From contig NZ_FUZA01000002.1 of NCBI RefSeq assembly GCF_900167945.1, forward strand, positions 682,001 to 746,000: a DNA stretch of 64,000 bases. The letters run 5' to 3'. Of the stretch, positions 36,336-46,281 are shown one piece after another. The notes under the pieces are model-generated. The model did not search any database, was not told where the DNA came from, and worked only from the letters and a program-made list of their open reading frames with translations. The position numbers were made by a program, and so were the translations under genes. The first letter of the stretch is position 1. Every line of letters begins with the position of its first letter. Origin of the DNA: Dyadobacter psychrophilus. Its GTDB lineage: Bacteria; Bacteroidota; Bacteroidia; Cytophagales; Spirosomataceae.

Positions 36336-39300
36336 TTAGAATGTAAGTTGTAAGCCCAGCAGCAACTGAGTCGTCGAAGGATAGTAATCCAGCGTGCCGT
36401 TGTTGTCGCCATTAGTGCGAACGCCCGGGTAAAGTCCGTTCACCTGGATCAGGTCGGGATCTCCGCCTGTGAACTTGGTGAATGTCGCCAGGTTTCTGGT
36501 CGTCGCATAAATTCGCGCCGACTGCATAAATTTGGTTTTCAGCGGCTGCGTGTAGCTTAGCGTAATGTTGTCGATTTTCAAAAAACCGCCCGGTTCCAGA
36601 AAGTAGTCCGAAAGCGACGAGTAAGTGGAAGTGCTGGTCAGCTTGGAATATTTGCTGCCGTCATATGCCGAAGTAAGCACATTGGCATTTTCCTGAGCAG
36701 CCGGTGTTCCCAGATAGAAAGCATACGTGTTGAAAAGCTTGTAGCCAAATGTGCCGCGCAGAAACACGCTCAGATCCCAGTTTTTGTATTTGAATGAGTT
36801 GGTAATCCCGGTTGTGAACTTGGGAAGACCATTTCCTACAAACTGCTTGTCATCATTGTTGGCTTCATTAGCAGGCACAATGTCCCCGTTTCTGTTGTAA
36901 ACCAGCAATGCGCCATTGTCATTTACACCCGCCGATTTAAGCGCATAAAAACCGCCTATCCGCTGATCTTCCTGCAAACGCTGCAATGTTCCAGGGCTTC
37001 CCGGTGCAGGCATGCCCACAACGTCAACAAACTTTTGTCCTTTGTACAGATCATTAGAAAACGAAACAAATTTGTTGTCATTCCATGCGCCGGTGATGCC
37101 TAGGTTATAGCTGAAATCGCCTTTGTTTACAACCGCTGCATTCAACTGCAACTCCACACCCGTATTGCGCATTGTTCCTACGTTGGCAAATGTCTGACCC
37201 TGAATGTTTGGCGGGTTAGGCACATTGTAGTTACCCAACAGATCCTTGTTGGTGCGCACATAATAGTTCAAACTACCATTGATCTTGCTGCTGAAAAGCT
37301 CAAAATCCACACCCGCATTGAAGTTGATCGCTTTTTCCCAGCGAAGGTTGTAGTTGGTGTTTTGGTTGGGACCCCAAACCTGGTAAGGACTGCCATTGTA
37401 AGGATAATATCCATAACCGCCGTATGTATCAAGCGATTTATAACTGTCAAAATCCTGGTTACCCGTTTCACCATAATCGGCGCGCACTTTTAATTCGTTC
37501 AGCCAGGGAATGTCTTTCAGAAAGCTTTCCTGCGTCACGCGCCATGCAAGCGATGCGGCTGGGAAATATCCCCATTTGTTGTCATAACCGAATTTGGAAG
37601 AACCCTCACGGCGAAGACTGGCAGACACGTAGTATTTCTGGTCAAAATCGTAGTTCACACGGCCGAAGAACGCAATCAGCTTCGCAGTGTTTTTGTATGA
37701 AGCAACCCCATTAACGCCTTCTTCCAGGTTCCATAATCCCGTTCCGAGGCCATTATAGGAAAGCACATCGGATGGGAATTTTTCGTTGGCAGCATCAAAA
37801 CCGGAGTTGGTAAAATATTGATAAGAGTAACCCGCAAGCAATTTGATCGAATGTTTGTCCAGATCCAGGAAATAATTTCCCAACCATTCCAAACTCTTCT
37901 GATCGTTGTCGTCCAGATACTGCCTCGCGGAATTGCGCTTGTTTCCGTTAACAACTGTTGTGTTGGTGGATGGCGTAAACCAATATCTGCGCGTCGATTT
38001 GCTCACTTCTCCAAATGTCACAGTCGTGTTCAGATTTTGCAGAATGTTCCATTTCGCAGAACCGTTCAAGTCCAGATATTTAATTTCCGAATCGCGGATC
38101 ACGGTTTTAGCGTTTTCAACAGGGTTATTGGCAAAAAATCCGGAGTTGATGTAGTTGTAACGACCCGCAGAATCTCGAACTGAAACCGTCGGGTTCAATG
38201 TCAATGCATAATTGAATCCGCTGTAATCAGCGTCGCTTGTTTTGGCATAACGCGGTGCCACACTAAATGTCAATGCAAACATATCATTGGCAGTCGTGTG
38301 GTTAATGTTCACGCGGCCACCATATTCTCTTTTCCCGGCACGAAGGTCAATGCCTTGTGCATCCCGGAAATCGACCGAGCTGAAATAATTCGTCTTGCCA
38401 TTTCCACCCGAAAACTGCAATGTATGCTTGTGCGAAAACGATGGCTGACGGCTCACTTCCTTCATCCAGTTTGTGTTTCCGCCAAAATCGACCCCGCGCT
38501 TGTTTGCCAGAAACTGGTCTTTTGAAAGCACTTCAAGCTGGTTGGTCAGATAGTCGAAAGTCGTGTAACCGTCATAGAACAAGCGCGATTCGGCCGAGCC
38601 TTTTTTGGTTGTGATCACGATCACCCCGTTGCTTCCGCGCGTTCCGTAGATGGCAGAAGCCGCACCGCCTTTCAGCACGTCGATGGATTCGATCTCATTC
38701 TGGTTAATGTTATCAATGTTACCACCCGGAATTCCGTTGATGACATACAATGGCCCCAAACCTGCGCTGCGTGAAGAAGCACCGCGCAGCTGAATGTTAG
38801 GCGAGGAGTTAGGATCCGCGCTGGACGTGTTCGTTACCGAAAGTCCGGCCACTTTTCCCTGGATCGCCATCAGCGGGTTGTTGCTTCCCACACGAAGCAG
38901 GTCCGAAGAAGAAAGGTGCGTGATCGCGCTCGAAACTTCTCTTTTGTTCAAAGATCCATATCCGATCACGACCACTTCATTAAGGGTTTTTTGATCTTCT
39001 GCCAATGTGATCTCCACATTTGACTTGTTTGTTACATCCACATCCTGAGCCAAATAACCTACGCTGGAAACCGTAAGCGCTTTGGCGCCTGTCGAAAGTT
39101 GCAATGTGAATTTCCCCTCGGCATCCGTTGTGGTTCCGTTAGATGTTCCTTTTTCAATAACCGAAACCCCGGGCAAAGCGCCTGATTTATCGGAAACTTT
39201 ACCCGAAATTGAAGTGCCGGTCTGGGCCTGTGCCACACCCGACAAGACAACGAACATGCCGAAAAGCATTGCCCACGCAGCCTTTGCAGACCTGCGCATC

Positions 39301-39350
39301 AGCTTTGGTTTTTCGGCAGCTTTTGCCCGTTTGTACAAATTATTTTCCAT
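36336..39350 (-). CDS. SusC/RagA TonB-linked outer-membrane receptor (PUL 2)
   Basis: TonB-dependent receptor of 1004 residues. A signal peptide with a basic N-region precedes a carboxypeptidase-like domain (SISGKVSDKSGALPGVSVIEKG), TonB-box-like TLNEVVVIGYG, plug (LYVINGIPGG, ASAIYGTRGSNGVIVITTKKG) and barrel ending LLLGLQLTF. It is divergent from the hybrid regulator at 39546, with a 195-bp gap holding the direct repeat listed below. The SusD gene follows at 20 bp. Confidence 0.97.
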   Translation of the reverse strand: MENNLYKRAKAAEKPKLMRRSAKAAWAMLFGMFVVLSGVAQAQTGTSISGKVSDKSGALPGVSVIEKGTSNGTTTDAEGKFTLQLSTGAKALTVSSVGYLAQDVDVTNKSNVEITLAEDQKTLNEVVVIGYGSLNKREVSSAITHLSSSDLLRVGSNNPLMAIQGKVAGLSVTNTSSADPNSSPNIQLRGASSRSAGLGPLYVINGIPGGNIDNINQNEIESIDVLKGGAASAIYGTRGSNGVIVITTKKGSAESRLFYDGYTTFDYLTNQLEVLSKDQFLANKRGVDFGGNTNWMKEVSRQPSFSHKHTLQFSGGNGKTNYFSSVDFRDAQGIDLRAGKREYGGRVNINHTTANDMFALTFSVAPRYAKTSDADYSGFNYALTLNPTVSVRDSAGRYNYINSGFFANNPVENAKTVIRDSEIKYLDLNGSAKWNILQNLNTTVTFGEVSKSTRRYWFTPSTNTTVVNGNKRNSARQYLDDNDQKSLEWLGNYFLDLDKHSIKLLAGYSYQYFTNSGFDAANEKFPSDVLSYNGLGTGLWNLEEGVNGVASYKNTAKLIAFFGRVNYDFDQKYYVSASLRREGSSKFGYDNKWGYFPAASLAWRVTQESFLKDIPWLNELKVRADYGETGNQDFDSYKSLDTYGGYGYYPYNGSPYQVWGPNQNTNYNLRWEKAINFNAGVDFELFSSKINGSLNYYVRTNKDLLGNYNVPNPPNIQGQTFANVGTMRNTGVELQLNAAVVNKGDFSYNLGITGAWNDNKFVSFSNDLYKGQKFVDVVGMPAPGSPGTLQRLQEDQRIGGFYALKSAGVNDNGALLVYNRNGDIVPANEANNDDKQFVGNGLPKFTTGITNSFKYKNWDLSVFLRGTFGYKLFNTYAFYLGTPAAQENANVLTSAYDGSKYSKLTSTSTYSSLSDYFLEPGGFLKIDNITLSYTQPLKTKFMQSARIYATTRNLATFTKFTGGDPDLIQVNGLYPGVRTNGDNNGTLDYYPSTTQLLLGLQLTF

Positions 39351-39469
39351 TAAAATTGTTGTTTAACCGGATTAGTTAGGTCCGTACTTGTTACTATCTG
39401 ATTAATAAATTGTATTAATTTAAAGTGTTGCGAAGTTCCTGCTTTGCTAATTAATGGAATGATCTGTGC

Positions 39470-39516
39470 GTCTCAATTTTAGATCAAAATGTCTCAACAT
39501 TGATTTTTATAAATCA
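39470..39516. promoter_or_regulatory. 21-bp direct repeat and nearby dyad in the PUL 2 divergent region
   Basis: GTCTCAA is found at 39470-39476 and 39491-39497, a 21-bp period that fits AraC-type DNA binding. Next to it is the dyad TGATTT-TTAT-AAATCA (39501-39516). The pair lies 120-147 bp upstream of SusC and 49-76 bp upstream of the hybrid regulator ATG. It is the best candidate for binding by that regulator's AraC domain. I could not find a convincing -7 element for SusC. Confidence 0.55.
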
Positions 39517-39545
39517 GCAATGATTTTACAGGGATATATTTATAA

Positions 39546-42500
39546 ATGTGTTTAAGCAAAACCAGGTCTGCATGGCGGCAGGCGCCTTCAATAAGCTGTG
39601 TGAAAAATCTGTTTACGACTGTTTGCTGCTTGTTTTTTGCTTTGGCCTGCATGGGCCAGAACGGGGATTATTATTTCAAAAATTACCAGGTTTCCGATGG
39701 CCTTTCGGGCAATGCAACCGGGGACATTATCCAGGATAAAAAAGGTTTTATCTGGATCGCCAGCCGCAACGGGCTCAACCGGTTTGACGGCACAACATTC
39801 AAGATTTTCACCAGTAAGCAGGGCGATTCAACGAGCCTGGGCAGCAACTCGGTTTTCTCCATTTTTGAGGATGGAAACGAAAAGCTGTGGATCGGCACGC
39901 ATAAGGGCGTATACATTTACGATCCCGTCGTGGACGAGTTCAAACCCTTCAAGCTTATACGTAGCGGGGAAGTGCGCACGATCAGGGGCGACAAGGAAGG
40001 AAGAGTCTGGATCATTTCGGATAACCAGCTTTACCGGTTTGATTCCAAAAAAGGCACTGTAAAATCAATTCCCGATGCGGCTAACACGGTGTCCATTCAC
40101 ATGGCCGCCAGCGGAAAAGTGTGGGTTGCACATAGCAACGGCATTATCCGTTGCCACAGTCCCAAGACGGCCCATGTTGCTGAATACAACCTTTCGGGGC
40201 GTGTTAATGAGATTTTTTCCAACACGCGCATGCACTCAGTTTCTGACTCTGCCTTGCTGATCGGAAATATGAAACGGGTGCTGCTTTTTAATTACAAAAC
40301 AGGCGGCATTACCGATATTTCCGAGCAAACCCGACAAAAGGACGATATTTACATTCATACATTTTTCCAAAACGGTAAAGACGAATATTGGCTTGGCTCA
40401 GAGTCCGGACTGTATATTCTGGACCTGAAAAGAAAGAAAATGGAGCAGATCGTGAAGGAAAAGTACAATCCTTATTCGATCACTGACAACATTATCAATG
40501 CTATTTTTAAGGATCGGGAAGGCGGGATCTGGGTTACGACCCAGTTTGGCGGGGTCAATTATTATTCCTCAGAATTCAACCGTTTTCGAAAATACTTTCA
40601 GCAGCCCGGCAACAGTATCAGCGGCAACCTCGTCCACGAAATTACCAAAGATCAATACGGCAAGCTTTGGGTGGGCACCGAGGACGCAGGCCTGAATCAG
40701 CTGGATCCTACAACAGGAAAATTCAGAGCATTTTTACCCGACGGGAAAAAGGGCAGCATTGCTTACCGAAACCTGCACGGGCTCGTTGCCGACGGCGACA
40801 AATTATGGATCGGGACTTATGAGCACGGTCTGGATGTGATGGACTTGAAGACAAACAAAGTTGAGCGGCATTACACGACGAACTTACCCAATTCCTTTGG
40901 CAGTAACTTCGTGGTAACCCTTTACAAAACCCGCGGATCAGACATTCTGGTGGGAACTTGGTCGGGGTTATTTAAATACAACCGGAAAACCGACGATTTT
41001 TCACCCATTGATTTTGTGAATACCCAGGTCCAAAGCATTCACGAGGATCGGGAAGGCACACTTTGGGTGGCGAGCTATGGAGGCGGGGTTTTTTATTTTA
41101 ACCCAAAAACAAACAAAAAAGGAAGGATACGATATGTTGCCGGAAAGCATGGCGGACTGCTGGATAACTACATCAACAGCCTTTTTCAAAGTAAAGACGG
41201 CGATCTTTGGTTTTGCACAGAACATGGATTGTCCAGATATAACCCGGTAACAAAAGCATTCAAAAATTACCGCATTGAAAACGGTCTGCCCGATAACCAG
41301 GTTTTTCGCGTGCTGGAAGATGATATAGGGAACTTCTGGATTTCAACATCCCGGGGCCTTTCCATGCTGAATGCGAAAACGGGCAAATTCACCAATTATA
41401 CCGAAGCAAACGGACTTCCCAGCGAACAGTTCAACTATAATTCGTCCTTTAAAAACGACGACGGAACCTTGTTTTTTGGAACTGTGGCGGGGTTGATCAG
41501 CTTCAAACCGTTATCATTTACTGAAAATACTTATGTGCCGCCGGTTTACATTACGGGTATCCAGGCCAATAACCAGGAGCTGCGTATGGATGAGAAAAAC
41601 TCGCCGCTGACGAAGTCGCCCATTTATACCAAAGAGATCGAGCTGCCCTATGACCGTTCGAGCCTGAGCTTCGACGTGGCCGCACTCAGTTATGTAATCC
41701 CTGAAATGAATAGTTATAAATATCAGATGCAGGGGCTTGAACCGCAATGGATTACATTAAGTAACAGCAAAAAAATCTCTTTTTCAAAACTCCCGCCGGG
41801 TCATTATGTGTTAAGGATCAAGGGCTCCAACAACGACCAGGTTTGGAATGGCCGGGAAACGCGGCTGAACATTGATGTGCTGCCTCCGTGGTGGGCCACA
41901 ATATGGGCTTATATGCTGTATTTCGCGGTTATTGCGGGAATCGCGATCACTGTATTTCGCTATTATCACCTGGCCGTGGGTGAAAAAAGCAAGCGCGAAA
42001 TCGAGGCGATCAAGATTGGAAAGGAGCGCGAGATCTATAATGCCAAAATCGATTTTTTCACCAACGTCGCCCACGAGATCAGAACCCCGCTGACATTGAT
42101 AAAAATGCCGCTCGACAAACTCCTGGCCCATGAGCATGCCAGTGCAGAGACTTTTGAAAACCTGAATATGATAAACAGAAATGCTAACCGGCTCATTGAC
42201 CTGACGAATCAGCTGCTTGATTTCCGAAAAGCGGAAGCCAATAATTTTAGCCTGAATTTTACCAAAACCGACATTAATGAACTGCTTAGCGATGTGTTTG
42301 TAACATTCAAACCCGCCGCAGAACAGAAGAACGTGGCCTACAAAATTGAGCTTCCGCGCATTACATTAAATGCTTACGTAGACATTGAGGCTTGCAAAAA
42401 GATCATGAGCAACCTGATCGACAATGCGATTAAATACGCGGATAATCTGGTGCGTGTCAAGCTTTTGCCATTCAACAGCGACGATTTGCTTTTTCACATT

Positions 42501-43574
42501 GAATTCAGCAATGACGGATTAATGATTGGTGATGAAGACAGCGACAAAGTTTTTGAACCGTTTTTCAGAAAGGAGTCCAGCCAGAAGCAGCAAGGGACTG
42601 GCATAGGCCTTCCGCTGGCGCGCTCGCTCGCGGAATTGCATAAAGGCAAGCTTGAACTCAAACATCAGGTTGCCGGTCAGAACACATTTCTGCTTTCGCT
42701 GCCAATTCATCAGGATTACGAAATGGATCTGAAAGGGGAGGATGAAGGTGCGCAAACCGAATATTTTTTGAATGAAGGACAGGACGAAGCCGCAGATCCT
42801 GCCAAACCTGTTATTCTGGTTGTGGAGGACAATGTGGAAATCCTCAATTACCTGAGCCGCGAGCTGAGTGCTGCTTATCACGTCATGCGCGCCATGGACG
42901 GTCAGCAGGCAATTGAAGTGATGCAGCGCGAAAATGTGCATCTGGTGATCAGCGACATTATGATGCCCGTTATGGATGGCATCGAGCTCTGCCGTGAAAT
43001 GAAGCACGACGTGCGGTTCAGCCACATTCCCATCATTCTCCTGACCGCAAAAAATTCGATCAATTCCAAAATCGAAGGGCTGGAAGTAGGCGCGGACGCG
43101 TACATTGAAAAGCCGTTTTCATTTGACCACCTTGCGGCGCAGATCTCCAACCTGATCAATAACCGCAACATTATCAAGGAATATTTTGCGCGGTCGCCTT
43201 TAACGCACATTAAAGGGATTGCATTTACAAAGGCGGATAAAAATTTCCTTGAACAACTCAATGCCATCATTTCAATGCGGATTGCGGATAATAACCTGGA
43301 CGTGGACCTGCTCTCTTCGCTGATGAACATGAGCCGACCGACCCTGTATAGAAAGATCAAAGGCATCTCTGATATGACCCCCAACGAGCTTATCAACTTG
43401 TCACGCCTGAAACGCGCCGCCGAGCTGCTTGCCGAAAATAAATACAAGATCAATGAAGTCGCAGATATGGTCGGATACAGCGTCCCAACCAATTTTTCCA
43501 GGGATTTTCAAAAACAATTTGGGGTGAGCCCTTCCAATTACATTATCAAGCTGCAAGCCGAGCGGCAGATGTAA
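39546..43574 (+). CDS. hybrid two-component system regulator of PUL 2
   Basis: A 1342-residue regulator. An ATG at 39546 is used; the GTG at 39600 (KNLFTTVCCLFFALACMG after it) would give a shorter, cleaner signal peptide and may be the real start. The periplasmic part is a double Reg_prop propeller (GFIWIASRNGLNRFDG, KLWIGTHKGVY and later blades) plus a Y_Y_Y domain (MQGLEPQW). After a membrane helix come HisKA (VAHEIRTPLTL, His843), HATPase, receiver (SDIMMPVMDG, Asp1137) and an AraC helix-turn-helix (MSRPTLYRKIKGISDMTPN). It should sense the PUL 2 sugar in the periplasm and switch on the divergent SusC/SusD set and perhaps the hydrolase 65 bp downstream. Confidence 0.95.
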   Translation: MCLSKTRSAWRQAPSISCVKNLFTTVCCLFFALACMGQNGDYYFKNYQVSDGLSGNATGDIIQDKKGFIWIASRNGLNRFDGTTFKIFTSKQGDSTSLGSNSVFSIFEDGNEKLWIGTHKGVYIYDPVVDEFKPFKLIRSGEVRTIRGDKEGRVWIISDNQLYRFDSKKGTVKSIPDAANTVSIHMAASGKVWVAHSNGIIRCHSPKTAHVAEYNLSGRVNEIFSNTRMHSVSDSALLIGNMKRVLLFNYKTGGITDISEQTRQKDDIYIHTFFQNGKDEYWLGSESGLYILDLKRKKMEQIVKEKYNPYSITDNIINAIFKDREGGIWVTTQFGGVNYYSSEFNRFRKYFQQPGNSISGNLVHEITKDQYGKLWVGTEDAGLNQLDPTTGKFRAFLPDGKKGSIAYRNLHGLVADGDKLWIGTYEHGLDVMDLKTNKVERHYTTNLPNSFGSNFVVTLYKTRGSDILVGTWSGLFKYNRKTDDFSPIDFVNTQVQSIHEDREGTLWVASYGGGVFYFNPKTNKKGRIRYVAGKHGGLLDNYINSLFQSKDGDLWFCTEHGLSRYNPVTKAFKNYRIENGLPDNQVFRVLEDDIGNFWISTSRGLSMLNAKTGKFTNYTEANGLPSEQFNYNSSFKNDDGTLFFGTVAGLISFKPLSFTENTYVPPVYITGIQANNQELRMDEKNSPLTKSPIYTKEIELPYDRSSLSFDVAALSYVIPEMNSYKYQMQGLEPQWITLSNSKKISFSKLPPGHYVLRIKGSNNDQVWNGRETRLNIDVLPPWWATIWAYMLYFAVIAGIAITVFRYYHLAVGEKSKREIEAIKIGKEREIYNAKIDFFTNVAHEIRTPLTLIKMPLDKLLAHEHASAETFENLNMINRNANRLIDLTNQLLDFRKAEANNFSLNFTKTDINELLSDVFVTFKPAAEQKNVAYKIELPRITLNAYVDIEACKKIMSNLIDNAIKYADNLVRVKLLPFNSDDLLFHIEFSNDGLMIGDEDSDKVFEPFFRKESSQKQQGTGIGLPLARSLAELHKGKLELKHQVAGQNTFLLSLPIHQDYEMDLKGEDEGAQTEYFLNEGQDEAADPAKPVILVVEDNVEILNYLSRELSAAYHVMRAMDGQQAIEVMQRENVHLVISDIMMPVMDGIELCREMKHDVRFSHIPIILLTAKNSINSKIEGLEVGADAYIEKPFSFDHLAAQISNLINNRNIIKEYFARSPLTHIKGIAFTKADKNFLEQLNAIISMRIADNNLDVDLLSSLMNMSRPTLYRKIKGISDMTPNELINLSRLKRAAELLAENKYKINEVADMVGYSVPTNFSRDFQKQFGVSPSNYIIKLQAERQM

Positions 43575-43639
43575 TCAACTTCCCGGTTGCATTGTATATT
43601 CACGATTTGTAATAGATCTTTCCCTAACCTTACCGATGC

Positions 43640-45841
43640 ATGCTTGCGCCCAAATTCATCTTATTCTTCTTCATTTACCTGATTATAAGCCTTTTTCATG
43701 CTGCACCAGCGCAAAACTTACCGCAATGGAACGCAGAATTTGATTCGAAAAAGCCAGACGACTGGCTTATCAAACCGGTTGCCCGAAAGGCTGAAATTTA
43801 CAAAACGCAGGGCGGGAAGGACATTGTGTTATATAATGGTTTGATAAAAAGAACTTTCCGCATTTCACCCGATCTGGCTTGCATTGGTTTCAAAAATTTA
43901 AGTAATGGACAGGAGCTTCTGCGTGCCGTAAAAGCAGAAGCGCGCCTGACATTGAACGGAAAAGAATACAACATCGGGGGCTTATATGGCCAGAAAGAGA
44001 ATGGTTACTTGCTACCGGAATGGGTTGACAAATTTACGAGCTCGGACAGCGCTTTTCATTTCACCAGATATGCGGTGAAGGACATCGAAAATACGCTGAA
44101 CTGGAAAACATCCATGTGGACCGGTTCGTCTAAAATGCCGACCGGGAAGACGATTACATTTCATTTTAAATCCAGTTTAAGCCAATTTAAGGATCTGGAT
44201 GTGCAAGTGCATTATTCGGTGTTTGATGGCATTCCATTAATCAGCAAGTGGGTAACTATTGCAAATAATGCTGCCGGGATGGTGACGGTAAACCAGGTAG
44301 TGAATGAGATTTTGGCGGTGGTAGAAGAGGAGAGTGCCGTGGTAGGAAGTCCGGAAAAAATGGCCAAACCAAATGGCATTTATGTGGAAAATAACTTCGC
44401 CTTTAACAATGCCATGCGCTATCCGCTGAGCGACCAGGCGACGCATTGGAAGGTGGACAAAGCCTACACTTCGCAAGTAAATTATGAATTTCAAACGCCC
44501 TGCCTGCTCGAAGTGCATCCCAAAATTGATATGGGCGTAGTTTTAAAAAAGGGTGGGGAATTGGAATCCATCCGGACTTATGAGCTTTTGCAAGATAACT
44601 ATGACCGCGAACGCAAAGGCCTCGCCATTCGCAAAATGTATCGCACCATCGCACCCTGGACCACATCCAACCCGATTTTCATGCATTTGGTCAGCAAAAA
44701 TGACCAGGAAGTGAAAACTGCCATTGATCAATGTGCCGCAACAGGTTATGAAGCTTTGATTTTGAGTTTTGGCAGTCATTGTAACATGGAAGACACGTCG
44801 GCTGCAAATCTTCAAAAGTGGAAGCAACTGGCTGACTATGCGCACGATAAGCAGGTGCAGATTGGCAGTTATTCGCTTTTCAGTTCAAGGAAAATCAGTG
44901 ATGAAGACGACGTGATCGATCCGAAAACGGGCAAGCCGGGCGGTGCGTTTTTTGGGAATGCGCCGTGCATGGGCAGTCAATGGGGATTGGGGTATTTGCA
45001 AAAATTGAAGAAATTCATGGCCTATACCGGCTTTAATATTTTTGAAAATGACGGCCCTTACCCGGGCGACGTCTGCGCCTCAACCACACACCCGGGGCAT
45101 GACGGCCTGCATGATTCGCAATGGCGGCAGATGGAATTGCAAAAAGGATTATATCACTGGTGCAATGAAAACGGGATTTATGTCAACGCGCCCGATTGGT
45201 ATTTTCTGGACGGAACAAACAAAGTGGGGATCGGCTACCGCGAAGTGAATTTCTCATTGTCACGTGATCAGCAAAAAATACTCAACCGCCAGAATATCTA
45301 CGACGCTATGTGGAATGAGACGCCCTCGATGGTCTGGGGATTTGTGCCGCTTACTAAATATCAGGGAGGCAATGCGGATGCAGTCCTCGAACCGCTTTCC
45401 GAACATTTGGACGCATACGAGCAGCTGATGGTGCAGTATTATGGCGCCGGCATCCAGGCCTGTTACCGCGGGCCGAGGCTGTACGACACAGAAGAAACAC
45501 GTAAAACGGTCGTTAAGGTGATTGATTGGTATAAAAAATACCGCGACATCCTGAATGCCGACATTATCCACCTTCGCCGCGCCGATGGCCGGGATTGGGA
45601 CGGGATCATGCACGTAGATCCGCAATTGAAACATAAAGGACTTGTCATGCTCTATAATCCATTGAAGGAAGACATTACACGCTCCATTAAGCTGCCTGTT
45701 TATTACTCAGGCCAGCATGCAACTGTCCGGATCAGGGAAAAGGAAGGCGCTGGCAAAAGTTACAATGTCGGACGCGACTATCAAGTGGACTTGACAGTAA
45801 AAATTCCGGCGAATGGCTACACCTGGCTGGTAATGGAGTGA
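43640..45841 (+). CDS. secreted glycoside hydrolase, GH36/clan GH-D-like
   Basis: A 733-residue secreted protein (signal peptide ending near AAPAQ, residue 25). The N-terminal beta-sandwich (residues 35-345: NGLIKRTFRISPDLACIGF, LISKWVTIANNA) is followed by a TIM-barrel part with LILSFGSHCNMED, IGSYSLFSS, FNIFENDGPYPGD and APDWYFLDGTNKVGIGY, and a C-terminal beta domain (LVMLYNPLKED). The layout matches GH36-like alpha-galactosidases and their relatives. The Asp of FENDGP is a candidate nucleophile. I cannot name the exact family. It is 65 bp after the hybrid regulator and probably processes the PUL 2 glycan. Confidence 0.7.
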   Translation: MLAPKFILFFFIYLIISLFHAAPAQNLPQWNAEFDSKKPDDWLIKPVARKAEIYKTQGGKDIVLYNGLIKRTFRISPDLACIGFKNLSNGQELLRAVKAEARLTLNGKEYNIGGLYGQKENGYLLPEWVDKFTSSDSAFHFTRYAVKDIENTLNWKTSMWTGSSKMPTGKTITFHFKSSLSQFKDLDVQVHYSVFDGIPLISKWVTIANNAAGMVTVNQVVNEILAVVEEESAVVGSPEKMAKPNGIYVENNFAFNNAMRYPLSDQATHWKVDKAYTSQVNYEFQTPCLLEVHPKIDMGVVLKKGGELESIRTYELLQDNYDRERKGLAIRKMYRTIAPWTTSNPIFMHLVSKNDQEVKTAIDQCAATGYEALILSFGSHCNMEDTSAANLQKWKQLADYAHDKQVQIGSYSLFSSRKISDEDDVIDPKTGKPGGAFFGNAPCMGSQWGLGYLQKLKKFMAYTGFNIFENDGPYPGDVCASTTHPGHDGLHDSQWRQMELQKGLYHWCNENGIYVNAPDWYFLDGTNKVGIGYREVNFSLSRDQQKILNRQNIYDAMWNETPSMVWGFVPLTKYQGGNADAVLEPLSEHLDAYEQLMVQYYGAGIQACYRGPRLYDTEETRKTVVKVIDWYKKYRDILNADIIHLRRADGRDWDGIMHVDPQLKHKGLVMLYNPLKEDITRSIKLPVYYSGQHATVRIREKEGAGKSYNVGRDYQVDLTVKIPANGYTWLVME

Positions 45842-45885
45842 AATGTGCACGTAAATTAAACAATGATTGTTCCTAGGATAAATTT

Positions 45886-46242
45886 TCAGCTGATTCGATC
45901 AAAAAGTGCTTTAAGTTCCTGTTGATATTTAGAAGCTGCGTCCAAGTTAACTTCCCTTATCGCTTCATAATCCCGACTTTCAAGCTTGATTTTATTGATA
46001 ATCGCCTGATGAAAAACCTCTGCGCCACTTTGTGTGAGTTCGGCGATGACGTCCCGGGCATTTTCCAGCACGAATGTATTCCATATCATAACTGTAATGG
46101 CATCGCCGGAGGTTTTATATTTATCTACATATTTGCCGATAACGGCATTGGTTCTATCTCTGTGACCTAATAATAAGTTGTGAAACGTGATCATCGATGG
46201 GGGATATTTAGGCTGGGAGGATTTAATTAAATTAGTGTGCAT
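45886..46242 (-). CDS. hypothetical helical protein
   Basis: A 118-residue protein without signal peptide. An internal ATG at 46194 (MITFHNLLLGHRD) is a possible start and would give 102 residues. The sequence is helical (VFHQAIINKIKLESRDYEAIREVNLDAAS in shape), with a charged C-terminal end. I recognise no family. It is convergent with the PUL 2 hydrolase and lies 39 bp after the start of the ice-binding-fold gene's downstream side on the same strand. Confidence 0.5.
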   Translation of the reverse strand: MHTNLIKSSQPKYPPSMITFHNLLLGHRDRTNAVIGKYVDKYKTSGDAITVMIWNTFVLENARDVIAELTQSGAEVFHQAIINKIKLESRDYEAIREVNLDAASKYQQELKALFDRIS

Positions 46243-46281
46243 ATAGCTGCTTACACCTATCTAAAGAATTTGGGAGAGCGA

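Noticed and set aside
39351-39469. TTG-N20-TAATTAGC as the SusC promoter of PUL 2
   Set aside because: The -7 element differs from TAnnTTTG at three of the four TTTG positions, so it is too weak to list.
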